Shown here one piece after another: positions 1-9,365 of a stretch of DNA of 31,685 nucleotides. Each line of letters opens with the position of its first letter. Position 1 is the stretch's first letter. A program made the position numbers and the translations under genes. Below the pieces are notes generated by a model, which saw nothing but the letters and a program-made list of their open reading frames with translations, was not told the origin of the DNA and searched no databases. The stretch is from an uncultured Eubacteriales bacterium (GTDB lineage Bacteria > Bacillota > Clostridia > Oscillospirales > Acutalibacteraceae): contig CAKUMQ010000031.1 of NCBI GenBank assembly GCA_934667845.1, positions 1 to 31,685 on the forward strand, in the 5' to 3' direction.

Positions 1-1147
1 AGATTCCCAGGCTGATGATGCCGCCCTCAAGCAGCAGCTGCAGCGCCAGATTATGGGCGTGCGGCGGAGCCACCTTGTAGGATTTCAGCAGCCTGCGGAT
101 CGTCAGCTCTCCGGCGCCGTAGCCAAACAGCGGGCGCTTGAGGATCGCATCCAGCGAGGCGCTCCACACCTGCACGCGCTCGGAAAACGCCTTCGGCGGC
201 TTTTCCCCCGTGCTGTCCGGCGCTTTATCGGCGTTGTCGAGAATACTGTCGAGCAGGTCGCCGTCGCCTCCGTGCTCCTTATCCCCTTTTACATTGTCCA
301 TCACACCGCCGATATAGCCGCCGGCTCCGGAAAGGGAGAAGATGCGGGCATAGACCGACTGCGGGATCAGCAGCAAAATTGCCATCGTGATCACAAGCAG
401 AAACGGCGCTTTTTTGATATTGATAGCAAAGTGGAGCGCAGCGATCAGCAAAAGCGCCAGATAGGCGCCGCGGCAGAAGGTGAACAGCAATCCGAATGCG
501 ATCAGCAGAGCGCTCAGGCGCACGGCGGAGGTGCGTTTCAGATTGGTCTGCCGGCTCAGATAGTAAAACACAAACGGGAGAAACAGAACAAAAAACTCAC
601 CCAGAATATTGGGGTTTGTGAAAGAAGCGGCGGCGCGGCTGCCGAAATCCGCATACAGCGGATAGCCAAACGCGTTGTTGAGCAGCCGGTCGAGCCATTT
701 AAACGCCTGCATATCTACATTCAGGCGAAAAACGCCCTTGCATACATACTGCACAGTCGCCATCAGCCCGTTGACGCCGACGCCGCAGATCAGATAGGCG
801 AGCGCCGTACTGAGACGGCGGCGGTCGGTGATCACCGTGACTAGCGCTATGTAATAAAAGGCGGATACCGCCCACATGAGCACGGAAGCCAGCGTGGACA
901 GCCTGACCGCCGAATAGATCAGCCCCAGCAGTGAGTAGACGATGTACAGCGCGAGCGGCACCGTAAACGAACCGCCGCACAGACCGCTTTCACGTCTGCG
1001 CGCATCCTTGACGGCCGCGCCCAGCGCAAGCGGCGCCAACGCAGGCGCAAAATATTCCGGCAAGATCAGCATGGCGGTGGTATACAGGATCACCCGCATC
1101 CAGGGGGCGTCCCACCTTTTTTTCCAAAGCGTTCGGTATTCCTGCAT
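1..1147 (-). CDS. O-antigen ligase/polymerase-like membrane protein (partial, 3' end off window)
   Basis: About 382 residues are visible, and the C-terminus runs off the left edge. The frame opens with ATG at 1147 (MQEYRTLWKKRW), behind a GAGGAG ribosome binding site. The protein has many hydrophobic membrane segments, then a long hydrophilic loop (about residues 285-330, rich in D, G, K) followed by GYGAGE and PPHAHN near residue 361. That layout, with a large loop carrying an H-bearing motif before the last membrane helices, is typical of the Wzy_C/WaaL O-antigen ligase family, which joins or polymerises glycans on the outer membrane face. In a Gram-positive it would act on wall, capsular or teichoic-type polymer. 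It is the last visible gene of the long minus-strand operon, 55 bp after the lipid kinase. The family is fairly sure; the substrate is unknown. Confidence 0.8.
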   Translation of the reverse strand, partial: MQEYRTLWKKRWDAPWMRVILYTTAMLILPEYFAPALAPLALGAAVKDARRRESGLCGGSFTVPLALYIVYSLLGLIYSAVRLSTLASVLMWAVSAFYYIALVTVITDRRRLSTALAYLICGVGVNGLMATVQYVCKGVFRLNVDMQAFKWLDRLLNNAFGYPLYADFGSRAAASFTNPNILGEFFVLFLPFVFYYLSRQTNLKRTSAVRLSALLIAFGLLFTFCRGAYLALLLIAALHFAINIKKAPFLLVITMAILLLIPQSVYARIFSLSGAGGYIGGVMDNVKGDKEHGGDGDLLDSILDNADKAPDSTGEKPPKAFSERVQVWSASLDAILKRPLFGYGAGELTIRRLLKSYKVAPPHAHNLALQLLLEGGIISLGI

Positions 1148-1202
1148 GATACTCTCCTCAATAAAAACGAATCAGCAACCCCTGTCAGAAAACGGCTTTT
1201 GT

Positions 1203-2093
1203 TCAGCGCCGTACGATCTGGACTGCGTTGGGGATGGTTTGAATATGCACCTCGGTCTGTGCACCGCCGCATTCACCGTCTAATGTCCAGTCGAGCGGCT
1301 CGGAGGAAGAAAAGCGGATATCCGCCGTGTGGAAGAAGATAAAGAACTCCGGATCGTATTCCTGCCGGAGCAGGCAGCGCAGCATATACGGGATCGACAG
1401 GGACGGATTTTGCGGATTGCGGATCAGCATGACCTCAAACTGCCCGTCGTCCATGCGCACATCCAGCGGATCAAGGCGAAAAAAGCCGCCGACAGAGGTA
1501 GAGTTCGAAACGGAGCCGAACAGGAACTCCCCCTCGCCCGACTGTTCCTTGGCGGTAAAGCTGAGCGAAAAGGGCGTGATCCCGCCGATGTCCTTGGCGC
1601 CCTCCAGAATATATGCTGCATGACCGAGGGCGTTTTTCAGCTTTTGCGGCGTGGAATAGGATACCTTTGTAAAGGCACCGAGCGAGGCGATATAGGTGAA
1701 ATACCGCCCGTTGAACAGTCCGACATCGTGCGGATGCGGGTATCCGTATGCCGCAGCGGCAGCCGCCTCCCGCAGCTTGAGCGGGATATGCATCGTGGAG
1801 GCAAAGTCATTGGTCGAGCCGGCGGGGATATAGCCGATCGGCACACTGCTTTTGCTGAGCATGACCCCGTTGATGACCTCGTTCAGCGTTCCGTCGCCGC
1901 CGACGCAGACGATCTCATCGTAATCCTGCGCATATGTCTGCGCCAGTACAACGGCATCGCCGCGTTTTGCCGTCACGCGGACATTTACCTCGCAGTCGCA
2001 GCGGCAAAGCGTATCCACAATGTCATACAGTCCGCGCTGTGAGCGCTTCTTTCCGGCATTGGGGTTGACGATAAGCAGCAGCTTTTTGGACAT
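1203..2093 (-). CDS. Diacylglycerol kinase family lipid kinase (YegS/DgkB-like)
   Basis: This 296-residue cytosolic kinase probably phosphorylates a diacylglycerol-type lipid with ATP. It has the family signatures NPNAGK at residues 10-15 and GGDGTLNE at 65-72, and the length is normal for bacterial YegS/DgkB proteins. A TTG start 21 bp further upstream is possible, but the ATG at 2093 (MSKKLLLIV) begins exactly at the first conserved strand and has GTGAGG upstream, so it is preferred. It lies 29 bp after the D,D-carboxypeptidase gene and 55 bp before the O-antigen-ligase-like gene, which fits a role in recycling lipid during envelope polymer synthesis. YegS-type lipid kinases and DgkB cannot be separated by eye. 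Confidence 0.88.
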   Translation of the reverse strand: MSKKLLLIVNPNAGKKRSQRGLYDIVDTLCRCDCEVNVRVTAKRGDAVVLAQTYAQDYDEIVCVGGDGTLNEVINGVMLSKSSVPIGYIPAGSTNDFASTMHIPLKLREAAAAAAYGYPHPHDVGLFNGRYFTYIASLGAFTKVSYSTPQKLKNALGHAAYILEGAKDIGGITPFSLSFTAKEQSGEGEFLFGSVSNSTSVGGFFRLDPLDVRMDDGQFEVMLIRNPQNPSLSIPYMLRCLLRQEYDPEFFIFFHTADIRFSSSEPLDWTLDGECGGAQTEVHIQTIPNAVQIVRR

Positions 2094-2122
2094 AACGCAA
2101 AACCTCACTTTCAAGGAGAACC

Positions 2123-3160
2123 TCAGCCGTTGTGGGCAAAGGCGGCTTCAAACAAGGTCTTTGTATCGCGGAAGCGGTCATCCGAGCTGTCCGCTCCCAT
2201 CACCACTGTGATCACTTCCTCACCGATGCGGTTCGCCGCGCCGACAAGGCAATAGCCCGCCGGTGTGGTAAAGCCGGTTTTCATGCCGATGATATAGGGA
2301 TAGTGATAGCGGTTAGCGGGATGGATCATCTCATTCGAGTTTTTCCAGTATACGCTTTTTCCGCCAATCTCGGTAGATACCGCCGATTTCATGACACACT
2401 GCCGGATCGCCGTAAAGGAGTTGGCGTGGCGGGCAATCAACAGCATGTCGCGGGCGGTTGTCTGGTGTCCCTCCGCCGTCATGCCGTCCGGATTCATAAA
2501 GTGCGAGGAAGTACAGCCAAGCTCCTTTGCCTGGCGGTTCATTTCCGCCACGAACGCGTCGACCGCAGCCTGCAGATCCGCGGCATCCGGCGCCAGCTTG
2601 CGGCCGATATGGGCGGCAAGCACATAAGCGGCGTCGTTGCCCGAGGGAATCAGCAGGGCGTCCAGCAGCTGGGACATGGTCAGCGTCTGACCGATCTGCA
2701 GCTTGGCAAGGCTGGAGCCGTCCTTGACCAGCTTGATCTCCTCGCCGATCGTGACCGGTTCCGCCATATCGCCCAGACGGACGGCAACGGCAGCCGTCAG
2801 CAGCTTGGTCGTGCTGGCAGGAGCACATATATCGTCGGCATTTTTGCTGTATACCACCGTGTCATAGGTCACGTTGTAGACGATCACGCGCTTGGCGTTG
2901 ATATTGGCGTCCAGTGCCGAAGCATCCAGCACCGGTACGGTAGGCCGCGCCGTTGTGGCGGCGGTTGTTGTCGTTTGCTCTGTTGTGGCGGTCGTGGATG
3001 CGGCATCTTCGTCCGGAACGCGGGAGGCAAGCTGTCCGAGTCCCCAAAATGCCGCCGTCAATAAAAGAACAAAAAGCAGAAAGATCAGAACGACTGCTGT
3101 ACTGCGGAACACATTTCTGCGCTTCCGCCGGGCAGTGCGGTCAGACGAACGGTCACTCAT
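2123..3160 (-). CDS. D-alanyl-D-alanine carboxypeptidase (peptidase S11, PBP5/DacF type)
   Basis: This enzyme trims the terminal D-Ala from peptidoglycan stem pentapeptides outside the membrane. The 345-residue protein has a basic N-terminus, a membrane anchor at about residues 18-42 and a Thr/Ala-rich linker at 54-73. The S11 catalytic motifs follow: SxxK at S116-K119 (STTK), SGN at 173-175 and KTG at 294-296. It stops about 45 residues after KTG, so it lacks the usual C-terminal PBP5 domain and is tethered by its N-terminus instead. The frame stays open 36 codons further upstream inside recN. The ATG at 3160 was chosen because it has a perfect AAGGAGG site and begins just before the anchor. 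It overlaps the recN end by 8 bp, implying translational coupling. Confidence 0.93.
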   Translation of the reverse strand: MSDRSSDRTARRKRRNVFRSTAVVLIFLLFVLLLTAAFWGLGQLASRVPDEDAASTTATTEQTTTTAATTARPTVPVLDASALDANINAKRVIVYNVTYDTVVYSKNADDICAPASTTKLLTAAVAVRLGDMAEPVTIGEEIKLVKDGSSLAKLQIGQTLTMSQLLDALLIPSGNDAAYVLAAHIGRKLAPDAADLQAAVDAFVAEMNRQAKELGCTSSHFMNPDGMTAEGHQTTARDMLLIARHANSFTAIRQCVMKSAVSTEIGGKSVYWKNSNEMIHPANRYHYPYIIGMKTGFTTPAGYCLVGAANRIGEEVITVVMGADSSDDRFRDTKTLFEAAFAHNG

Positions 3161-4853
3161 GGGTATCCTCCTTATCGGACAGGTCGAGCATTTCGCGTGC
3201 AGCCAGCAAATTGGCCTGCGTGACTTCTCCGCCGATGATGCGGGCAAGCTCCTTTTCGCGTCCCTCACGGTCTAAGGGGACGATCTCGGTAAAGGTGCGG
3301 TCATCCCTGACAGTCTTTCGGATCAGCATATGGCAGTGGGCGCGGCAGGCGATCTGTGCCAAGTGCGTGACGCACAGTACCTGACGGCGCACGCCCGGAC
3401 ACTCGGCGATCTGCCGCAGCCGTATGCCGACCTTTTGGGCGGCGCGGCCGCTGATGCCGACGTCGATCTCGTCAAAGACCAGCGTCTCCACGTCGTCGAC
3501 CCGCGCCATGACCGATTTGATGGCGAGCATAATGCGGGACAGCTCGCCGCCCGACGCAATACGGGACAGGGAACGCATCGGCTCGCCGGGGTTGGCGGAG
3601 AGCATGAATTCCACGCGGTCGCCGCCGGTGGAGGTGAGCGTTTCCGGCTCAACGGCAACCGCAAACTGCACACGGGGCATGTCAAGAAAACGAAGCTGTT
3701 CTGCCACCTGACCCGCAAACAACGCCGCCGTCTTTTTCCTTGCGTCGGTCAGCACGGCGGCAGCGGCGCGCAGCTCCTGCTCCGCCTTGTCGAGCGCGGC
3801 GGTCAGTTCTCTGCGCCGTTCGTCCGCGTGAACGATCCGGTCAAGCTCCTCTGATGCCGTTTCGGCATACTGCAGGATCGCCTCGGTATCGGCGCCGTAT
3901 TTAGAGGACAGGCGGCGGATCAGCTCGAGCCGTTCCTCCACGGCGTCGCGCTCTCTTTCGTCCGTCTCCATACGCTCCGCATAACGGCGCACTTCGTCGG
4001 ACAGGGCGCGCAGCGACAGCGACAGCTCCTCTGCCCGCGCTGCCATAGATTCGACCGACTCATCATACCGTCCCGCCGAGGAAAGCTCACGCGAGACCGT
4101 CTCCGCATCAGCGATAATGCCGTTTGTCTCGGCGCCCTCGTCACCGAAAAGCAGGGCGTTTGCCCGCATGAACGCCTCCGCGATCTTCTCGCTGTGGCGG
4201 AAATACTCGCGCTTCTGCCGCAGCGCTTCCTCCTCGCCGGGGACCAACGCCGCCTGCTCGATCTCGTCGATCTGGAACCGCAGAAGCTCTGCCCGCCGCG
4301 TCTTCTGATCCTCATCCTGCGACAGCGCTTTCAACTCACGGTGAACGGCGCAGTAATGTCGGTAGGCAGCAAGATATGTCCCGCGGACGTCGTCCAGACG
4401 GCCGAGCCGGTCGAGATAGACCATATGCATTTCCGGAGACAGGAGATTTTGATTTTCATGCTGACCGTGCACGTTGACCAGCATCCGCCCGAGCTGGCGC
4501 AGGATCGACACGTTGACAGGGCGGCCGTTTAAACGGGATGTGCTTTTTCCCTCAGCCGATATCTGCCGGACGATCACCAGAACACCGTCCTCATCGGGAG
4601 CATACCCGTTTTCCGAGAGAAATTGCAGCGCGGGCGCGGATAATTGATCAAATACCGCCGTCACGGTTGCCGTTTGGCTTCCGGAGCGCACCAAGTCGCG
4701 CGACACGCGCTCGCCGAGCACGGCGTTGAGCGAATCAATGATAATGGATTTGCCCGCGCCGGTCTCACCGGTCAGAACGTGAAATCCGCTGCCGAAAGTG
4801 AGATCCGCCTTTTCGATCACGGCTACATTTTCGATATGAAGGCTGATCAGCAT
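3153..4853 (-). CDS. recN: DNA repair protein RecN (SMC-like ATPase)
   Basis: RecN is an SMC-like ATPase that acts early at double-strand breaks during recombinational repair. The 566-residue product has Walker A GETGAGKS at residues 29-36, a long central coiled-coil region rich in E, R and A, and a C-terminal ABC signature (ASGGELSRIMLAIK) followed by Walker B (LVFDEIDVGISG). Length and order are those of the family. It follows argR by 30 bp, the usual Firmicute argR-recN pair, and overlaps the carboxypeptidase gene downstream. In Bacillus spoIVB and spo0A follow recN; here they do not. Confidence 0.98.
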   Translation of the reverse strand: MLISLHIENVAVIEKADLTFGSGFHVLTGETGAGKSIIIDSLNAVLGERVSRDLVRSGSQTATVTAVFDQLSAPALQFLSENGYAPDEDGVLVIVRQISAEGKSTSRLNGRPVNVSILRQLGRMLVNVHGQHENQNLLSPEMHMVYLDRLGRLDDVRGTYLAAYRHYCAVHRELKALSQDEDQKTRRAELLRFQIDEIEQAALVPGEEEALRQKREYFRHSEKIAEAFMRANALLFGDEGAETNGIIADAETVSRELSSAGRYDESVESMAARAEELSLSLRALSDEVRRYAERMETDERERDAVEERLELIRRLSSKYGADTEAILQYAETASEELDRIVHADERRRELTAALDKAEQELRAAAAVLTDARKKTAALFAGQVAEQLRFLDMPRVQFAVAVEPETLTSTGGDRVEFMLSANPGEPMRSLSRIASGGELSRIMLAIKSVMARVDDVETLVFDEIDVGISGRAAQKVGIRLRQIAECPGVRRQVLCVTHLAQIACRAHCHMLIRKTVRDDRTFTEIVPLDREGREKELARIIGGEVTQANLLAAREMLDLSDKEDTHE

Positions 4854-4883
4854 GAAAATGCCTCCTGTCGTATTGGTTTTCCG

Positions 4884-5342
4884 TCAGTTGCCGGAGGACT
4901 GGAGCTTGCGGAGATCCGCCACCAGCGAAATGGCCTTTTCCTCATTTTTCGTGATACAGATAAAGGTGTCGTCTCCCGCGAGCGTCGCCATCACGTTATC
5001 CCACGACAGGGCATCCATTGCCGCACAGACGGCATTGGCCATGCCGTCTAAGCACTTGACGACGACAATGTTCTGCGCATAATCGACGTGGATCACCGCC
5101 TGGGAGAACAGAGAGTGGAATTTGGCGGACATTTTCTCGCTGCCTGCCTGCGGAACGGAATAGCGGTAAGAGCCATCCGAGGACAGCGTTTTCACCAGCC
5201 GCAGCTCCTTGATATCGCGGGATACCGTGGCTTGTGTCACGGAAAACCCATCCTCACGCAAAAGGCGCAAAAGCTCCTCCTGCGTATCCACGGCATGGTC
5301 ACTGATAATTTCCAGGATCTTGGCGTGCCGTTTGGTTTTCAT
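4884..5342 (-). CDS. argR: Arginine repressor ArgR/AhrC
   Basis: This is the arginine-sensing transcription factor that represses arginine biosynthesis and activates catabolism as a hexamer. The 152-residue protein has an N-terminal winged helix with the recognition segment SVTQATVSRDIKEL (about residues 34-47) and a C-terminal oligomerisation and arginine-binding domain with VVKCLDGMANAV and a GDDT segment. Both domains are complete. It sits 13 bp after nadK and 30 bp before recN, inside the long operon. No ARG-box palindrome was recognised next to it. Confidence 0.97.
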   Translation of the reverse strand: MKTKRHAKILEIISDHAVDTQEELLRLLREDGFSVTQATVSRDIKELRLVKTLSSDGSYRYSVPQAGSEKMSAKFHSLFSQAVIHVDYAQNIVVVKCLDGMANAVCAAMDALSWDNVMATLAGDDTFICITKNEEKAISLVADLRKLQSSGN

Positions 5343-5355
5343 TTCATCGACTCCT

Positions 5356-6180
5356 TTATTTTCTGCCCATCATTTTTCGGTTCAGCTGGTCATAAAAAGA
5401 CCGGTCGCGCAGAACGATCCAGTCGGCGGTCAGCGGCGCGCGGGAGATATGTACCCGGTCACCGTCATAGAGCCGCAGCCCCTCCTCCCCGTCCACGGTG
5501 AGAAAAGCGGCTGTTTCATGCGGCAGGCGCACAGTCACGCACAGCTCTGCATTTTTTTCAAAAATATACGAGCGGGCGAACAGAGAATGCGGACAAACGG
5601 GGGTCATCAGCAGGCAATCCAGTGCAGGGGTCACGATCGGTCCCCCTGCCGACAGCGAATATGCCGTCGAGCCGGTCGGGGTTGCCACGATCATACCGTC
5701 CGCCTGATAATCGGCGACGGTCTTGCCGTCGCAGGAGAGCGAGAGGTCGATCAGGCGGGACAGCGACGCACGGGAAAGGACGGCTTCGTTCAGGGCGGTA
5801 TACACCTTATCGCTGTCATTTTTCCGCACAGAGAGCATCATACGGTGCTCACAGCGATAATTTCCCGCAGCCAAAAGCGCCAGATCGTCCAGTTCATTTG
5901 CCTCCATCCCCGCCACAAATCCCATGCGGCCGCCGTTGATGCCGAGGATCGGCTTTCCGAAGCGCGCCGCATATTTGGCGACGTGGATGATCGTGCCGTC
6001 CCCGCCGACGGCGACGACGGCATCGGCATCCTGTATGACATCATCCGCGCTGTCTAAAAAATTAGCGGGATCCGGCGGCAAAAGCAGCTCGGTACCGTTT
6101 TCGTGAAGAATACGGCAGATCTGTGAAAACGCCTGTACCGCGCCGGAGGCTTTTTTGTTGTACAATACCGCAATACGCAT
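5356..6180 (-). CDS. nadK: NAD kinase
   Basis: NAD kinase phosphorylates NAD to NADP using ATP in the cytosol. The 274-residue product shows the GGDGT motif at residues 59-63, an NE pair in TALNEAVLSR, and the glycine-rich GSTAYSLSAGGPIV segment. The frame is open for 54 codons upstream inside tlyA. The ATG at 6180 (MRIAVLYNKK) is the correct start because it begins the first beta strand and overlaps the tlyA stop by one base (TGATG). NADPH is consumed by DXP reductoisomerase and HMBPP-forming steps, so its place after dxs may be functional; that link is inference. In Bacillus nadK is not at this position between tlyA and argR. Confidence 0.95.
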   Translation of the reverse strand: MRIAVLYNKKASGAVQAFSQICRILHENGTELLLPPDPANFLDSADDVIQDADAVVAVGGDGTIIHVAKYAARFGKPILGINGGRMGFVAGMEANELDDLALLAAGNYRCEHRMMLSVRKNDSDKVYTALNEAVLSRASLSRLIDLSLSCDGKTVADYQADGMIVATPTGSTAYSLSAGGPIVTPALDCLLMTPVCPHSLFARSYIFEKNAELCVTVRLPHETAAFLTVDGEEGLRLYDGDRVHISRAPLTADWIVLRDRSFYDQLNRKMMGRK

Positions 6181-6998
6181 CAGTTTTTCCTCCCCAGCTC
6201 CCGGTAAGCCGCTTCCACTATCGTCGGCACGGCATCGGGCGTGATCCCGCCGGCACCGCGATTCGCTGCGGCCAGATATTCTATGTTGCCGTCGCCGCCG
6301 GCAATCGGTGAAAAGGTCAACAGCTTTACAGGTATGCCCCACACAGTGAATTCCTGCAGGAAGCGATCGAGCAGCTGACGGTGTGCCGCGCGGCTGCGGA
6401 CAACGCCGTGCTTGCCGATGTGCTCCCGCCCGACCTCAAACTGCGGCTTGATCAGGCAGATCATCCACCCGTCCGGGCGCAGAAACGGCAGCACAGCCGG
6501 TATGATCTGCGAAAGCGAGATAAAAGAGACGTCGATCGAGATCAGATCAACACTGTGAAGCGGTATCGCTTTACAGATAGTGTCCTGCCTCCTTGCGTCC
6601 GTTCCCTCCATACAGCTGACCCGCGCATCCCCGCGGAGACGCGGATGCAGCTGATCGTGGCCGACATCTATCGCATAAACATGCGTGGCGCCGCGCGAGA
6701 GCAGGCAGTCCGTAAAGCCGCCGGTCGAGGCGCCCACATCCATGGCGATGGCTCCCTCAACGGAAATGGGCAGTTTGTCCAGCATTTTTTCCAGCTTCAG
6801 TCCGCCGCGTCCCACATAGCGCTGCGAGGCGTTGTCACAGTCCAATGTGTCCGTATCCGCCACGCGTGCCGCGGCTTTGCGGACTACGTTGCCGTTAACG
6901 GTCACTTTTCCGTTTTCGATCAATTCCTTAGCCTTATCGCGGCCGGAGGCAAGTCCCTTTTCCACCAAAGCGGCATCGAGTCGGACGGTATCACTCAT
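6180..6998 (-). CDS. tlyA: TlyA family rRNA (cytidine-2'-O)-methyltransferase
   Basis: This is an S4-domain plus FtsJ-type Rossmann methyltransferase. Characterised TlyA enzymes 2'-O-methylate cytidines of 16S and/or 23S rRNA. The 272-residue protein has an N-terminal S4 RNA-binding domain (about residues 1-62, with RLDAALVEKGLASGRDKAKELI-type sequence) and a SAM-binding loop VGASTGGFTDCLL near residues 87-99. The yqxC/tlyA gene sits next to dxs in many Firmicutes, as here: its start overlaps the dxs end by 8 bp and its stop overlaps the nadK start. Older annotations call this family haemolysin, which is probably misleading. Confidence 0.93.
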   Translation of the reverse strand: MSDTVRLDAALVEKGLASGRDKAKELIENGKVTVNGNVVRKAAARVADTDTLDCDNASQRYVGRGGLKLEKMLDKLPISVEGAIAMDVGASTGGFTDCLLSRGATHVYAIDVGHDQLHPRLRGDARVSCMEGTDARRQDTICKAIPLHSVDLISIDVSFISLSQIIPAVLPFLRPDGWMICLIKPQFEVGREHIGKHGVVRSRAAHRQLLDRFLQEFTVWGIPVKLLTFSPIAGGDGNIEYLAAANRGAGGITPDAVPTIVEAAYRELGRKN

Positions 6999-8847
6999 GA
7001 CAGCACGCTCCTATCCATCCGGCGAGGCTGTCTGTATCCAGCCCGGCATGAACCAGCGCCGCCGGTACCTTGGACACCGAGGGGATGTGGGTGACGGCGC
7101 GCACATAGACACGGCCGGTATAGCCCTGCAGAGTCAGCTCGGCAGCGATCTCCTGTCCGACACCGCCCGCGGCGCTCCCCTCTTCGGCAATCAGCACCTT
7201 CTTATACCGCAGCAGTGCACAGATCAGCTGTTCATCGCGCGGGAAAAGGCGGTTGAGCTTGACCAGCGAGACGGGCTGTCCCTCCGCCGCCTGCGCCGCA
7301 GTGGCAAACAAACGGCCGTAGGACAGCAAAACGGCATCGGCGTCCGGCTTTTCCCACAGGGTATAGGGGGAGCCGTCCGAGCGAAACGGCACGGGAATCG
7401 GCCATTCCTGTCCTTTCGGATAGCGGACGACCGCAATTCCCGGCGTATCGTAGATAGCCTGGTGCAGCTGGATCCGCAGTTCGCCGTAGGTCGCCGGGGA
7501 AAACACGGTAACGCCGGGGATCGTGAACAAAAACGGCACGTCAAAAATGCCCTGATGGGTCTCACCGTCGTCCGGCACGGCGCCGGCGCGATCGACCGCC
7601 AGCACAATATGGGTGTGATTCAGCGCCGTATCGTTGAGCAGCTGGTCATAGCACCGCTGCAAAAACGGCGAATATACCGCAAACACCGGCAGCATACCGT
7701 TGCGCGCCAAGCCGGAGGAAAAGGTGACGGCGTGTTCCTCGGCAATACCCACGTCAAAGCAGCGGTTCCGGAAACGGCGGGCAAATTCGCTCAATCCCGT
7801 GCCGTCGGTCATGGCGGCGGTGATCGCGCAGATACGACTGTCCTTCTCTGCCAGACGGGTCAGCTCCTCACCGAATACATGGGAAAAGCTGACCGACGGC
7901 GGCGGAGCGGTTTCCCCCGTGGCGGGATCAAACGGCGATACGCCGTGAAACCGGTCGGGAGAGCGCTCGGCGGGCGTATAGCCCTTGCCCTTTTTGGTCT
8001 CCACATGCAGCAGAACCGGTCCCGTGATCTCGCGCGCCGACTGCAGCGCATTGAGCAGCGCGGGCAGACTGTGACCGTCGATCGGTCCGAGATAGTAAAA
8101 TCCCAGCTGCTCAAACCAGCTGCTCTCCTTATACAGAGAGCGCTTCAGGTTCATTTTCGTATGCAGAAGCGCGCGGTGGAGCGGTTTGCCGATCAGCGGA
8201 ATATGGCGCACGGCGCGGGCAAATCCGTTTTTCAGCCGCAGATAGCTCGGGCGTGCACGCAGCACGGCGAGATGCCGCGCCACAAAGCCGACATTGGCAT
8301 TGATCGACATGCCGTTGTCGTTCAGAATGACGATCAGGCGATCCTTGCTGCGCCCCGCGTTGCTCAGTCCCTCATAGGCAAGCCCGCCGGTCAGTGCGCC
8401 GTCGCCGATAACCGCCACCACATAGCCGTCGTCGCCGGATAGCGCTTTGGCTTCCGCCATGCCGAGGGCTGCCGACACCGACGTGCTGCTGTGACCCGCC
8501 ACAAACACGTCGCAGGGGCTTTCCGCCGGGCAGGGAAAGCCGGATAGCCCTCCCTCCTGCCGCAGCGTGTCAAACCGGTCATTGCGTCCGGTCAGCAGCT
8601 TATGGGTATAGCACTGGTGCCCGACATCCCAGACGATCTGATCGTGCGGCAGGCAGAATGTGTGGTGGAGTGCCACTGTCAGCTCGACGACGCCGAGATT
8701 GGAGGAGAGATGGCCGCCGGTCTGTGAGACGGTCTGCAGCAGGCGGGCGCGCACATCGCGGCAGAGCTGCTCCAGCTCCTCCATATTTAGTTTACGCACA
8801 TCCTCCGTCCCGTGAATACGGGGCAGAACAGGGGAAATTTCCTGCAA
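6991..8847 (-). CDS. dxs: 1-deoxy-D-xylulose-5-phosphate synthase
   Basis: DXS condenses pyruvate and glyceraldehyde-3-phosphate with thiamine diphosphate to give DXP, the first step of the MEP isoprenoid pathway. The 618-residue protein shows the thiamine-diphosphate site GDGALTGG with the later NDNGMSI, the N-terminal TGGHLSSNLGVVELT segment, and DRAGAVPDDGETHQG in the transketolase pyrimidine domain. It uses a TTG start at 8847 behind GGGAGTGAG. Starting there keeps the expected residues before MEELEQL; the next in-frame ATG would remove conserved sequence. It lies 20 bp after the PAP2-like gene and two genes after ispA, so isoprenoid synthesis genes are grouped. Confidence 0.97.
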   Translation of the reverse strand: MQEISPVLPRIHGTEDVRKLNMEELEQLCRDVRARLLQTVSQTGGHLSSNLGVVELTVALHHTFCLPHDQIVWDVGHQCYTHKLLTGRNDRFDTLRQEGGLSGFPCPAESPCDVFVAGHSSTSVSAALGMAEAKALSGDDGYVVAVIGDGALTGGLAYEGLSNAGRSKDRLIVILNDNGMSINANVGFVARHLAVLRARPSYLRLKNGFARAVRHIPLIGKPLHRALLHTKMNLKRSLYKESSWFEQLGFYYLGPIDGHSLPALLNALQSAREITGPVLLHVETKKGKGYTPAERSPDRFHGVSPFDPATGETAPPPSVSFSHVFGEELTRLAEKDSRICAITAAMTDGTGLSEFARRFRNRCFDVGIAEEHAVTFSSGLARNGMLPVFAVYSPFLQRCYDQLLNDTALNHTHIVLAVDRAGAVPDDGETHQGIFDVPFLFTIPGVTVFSPATYGELRIQLHQAIYDTPGIAVVRYPKGQEWPIPVPFRSDGSPYTLWEKPDADAVLLSYGRLFATAAQAAEGQPVSLVKLNRLFPRDEQLICALLRYKKVLIAEEGSAAGGVGQEIAAELTLQGYTGRVYVRAVTHIPSVSKVPAALVHAGLDTDSLAGWIGACCHE

Positions 8848-8867
8848 ATCGACTCACTCCCGCTTGA

Positions 8868-9347
8868 TCACATGGGCATCAGAAAACCGACAGCCATTCC
8901 GAGCAGCACACCGGTATACACCTCAAGCGGCGTATGCCCGATCAGCTCTTTCAGGTCGATCGGCTGCACAGGCTCGTCCGGTTTTCCGTCGCCGTCCTTG
9001 TCGGCGGATTCAATCTGAAATATATTCAGATATTTGTTCAGCAGCTTGGCATGGTTGCCGGTCTCACGGCGCACGCCCATCGCGTCATAGATGGTCACAA
9101 ACGCAAACATCAGCGCAATGGCAAACGCCGGTGTCGCCGCTCCTGCGGTTCGCCCCACAGAGACCGTCAGAGCGCATACCATCGAGGAATGTGCGCTCGG
9201 CATGCCGCCAGCGCCCCACATCCGCTCCCAGTTCCATTCGCGGTGAACGGCCAGAAAGATAATGGTCTTCAGTGTCTGTGCCAGAAGCCAGCCGACAGCG
9301 GCAGTCCATAACACATGATTGGAGAACAGATCTTTGAAAAAATTCAC
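8868..9347 (-). CDS. Divergent PAP2 family membrane protein (DUF212/YuiD-like)
   Basis: This 159-residue membrane protein belongs to the divergent PAP2 family. It contains GGMPSAHSSMV (about residues 47-57), the recognisable remnant of the PAP2 phosphatase PSGH motif, then a DAMGVRRETGNHAK segment, also typical of the family. Several hydrophobic helices flank these motifs. A short acidic insert (SADKDGDGKPDEP) lies before the last helix. PAP2 relatives act on lipid phosphates such as undecaprenyl pyrophosphate, and its place between ispA and dxs suggests polyprenyl-phosphate metabolism. The biochemical activity of this subfamily is not established to my knowledge. Confidence 0.88.
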   Translation of the reverse strand: MNFFKDLFSNHVLWTAAVGWLLAQTLKTIIFLAVHREWNWERMWGAGGMPSAHSSMVCALTVSVGRTAGAATPAFAIALMFAFVTIYDAMGVRRETGNHAKLLNKYLNIFQIESADKDGDGKPDEPVQPIDLKELIGHTPLEVYTGVLLGMAVGFLMPM

Positions 9348-9365
9348 AGAATCGACTTCCTTTTT

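Noticed and set aside
53..844. Long plus-strand open frame (263 codons)
   Set aside because: It is the antisense shadow of the O-antigen-ligase-like gene; the minus frame has family motifs and membrane helices, and the plus product is Q/R/H-rich.
6832..8442. Plus-strand open frame of 536 codons opposite dxs
   Set aside because: Shadow of dxs and tlyA in GC-rich DNA; it has no domain signature and no ribosome site.
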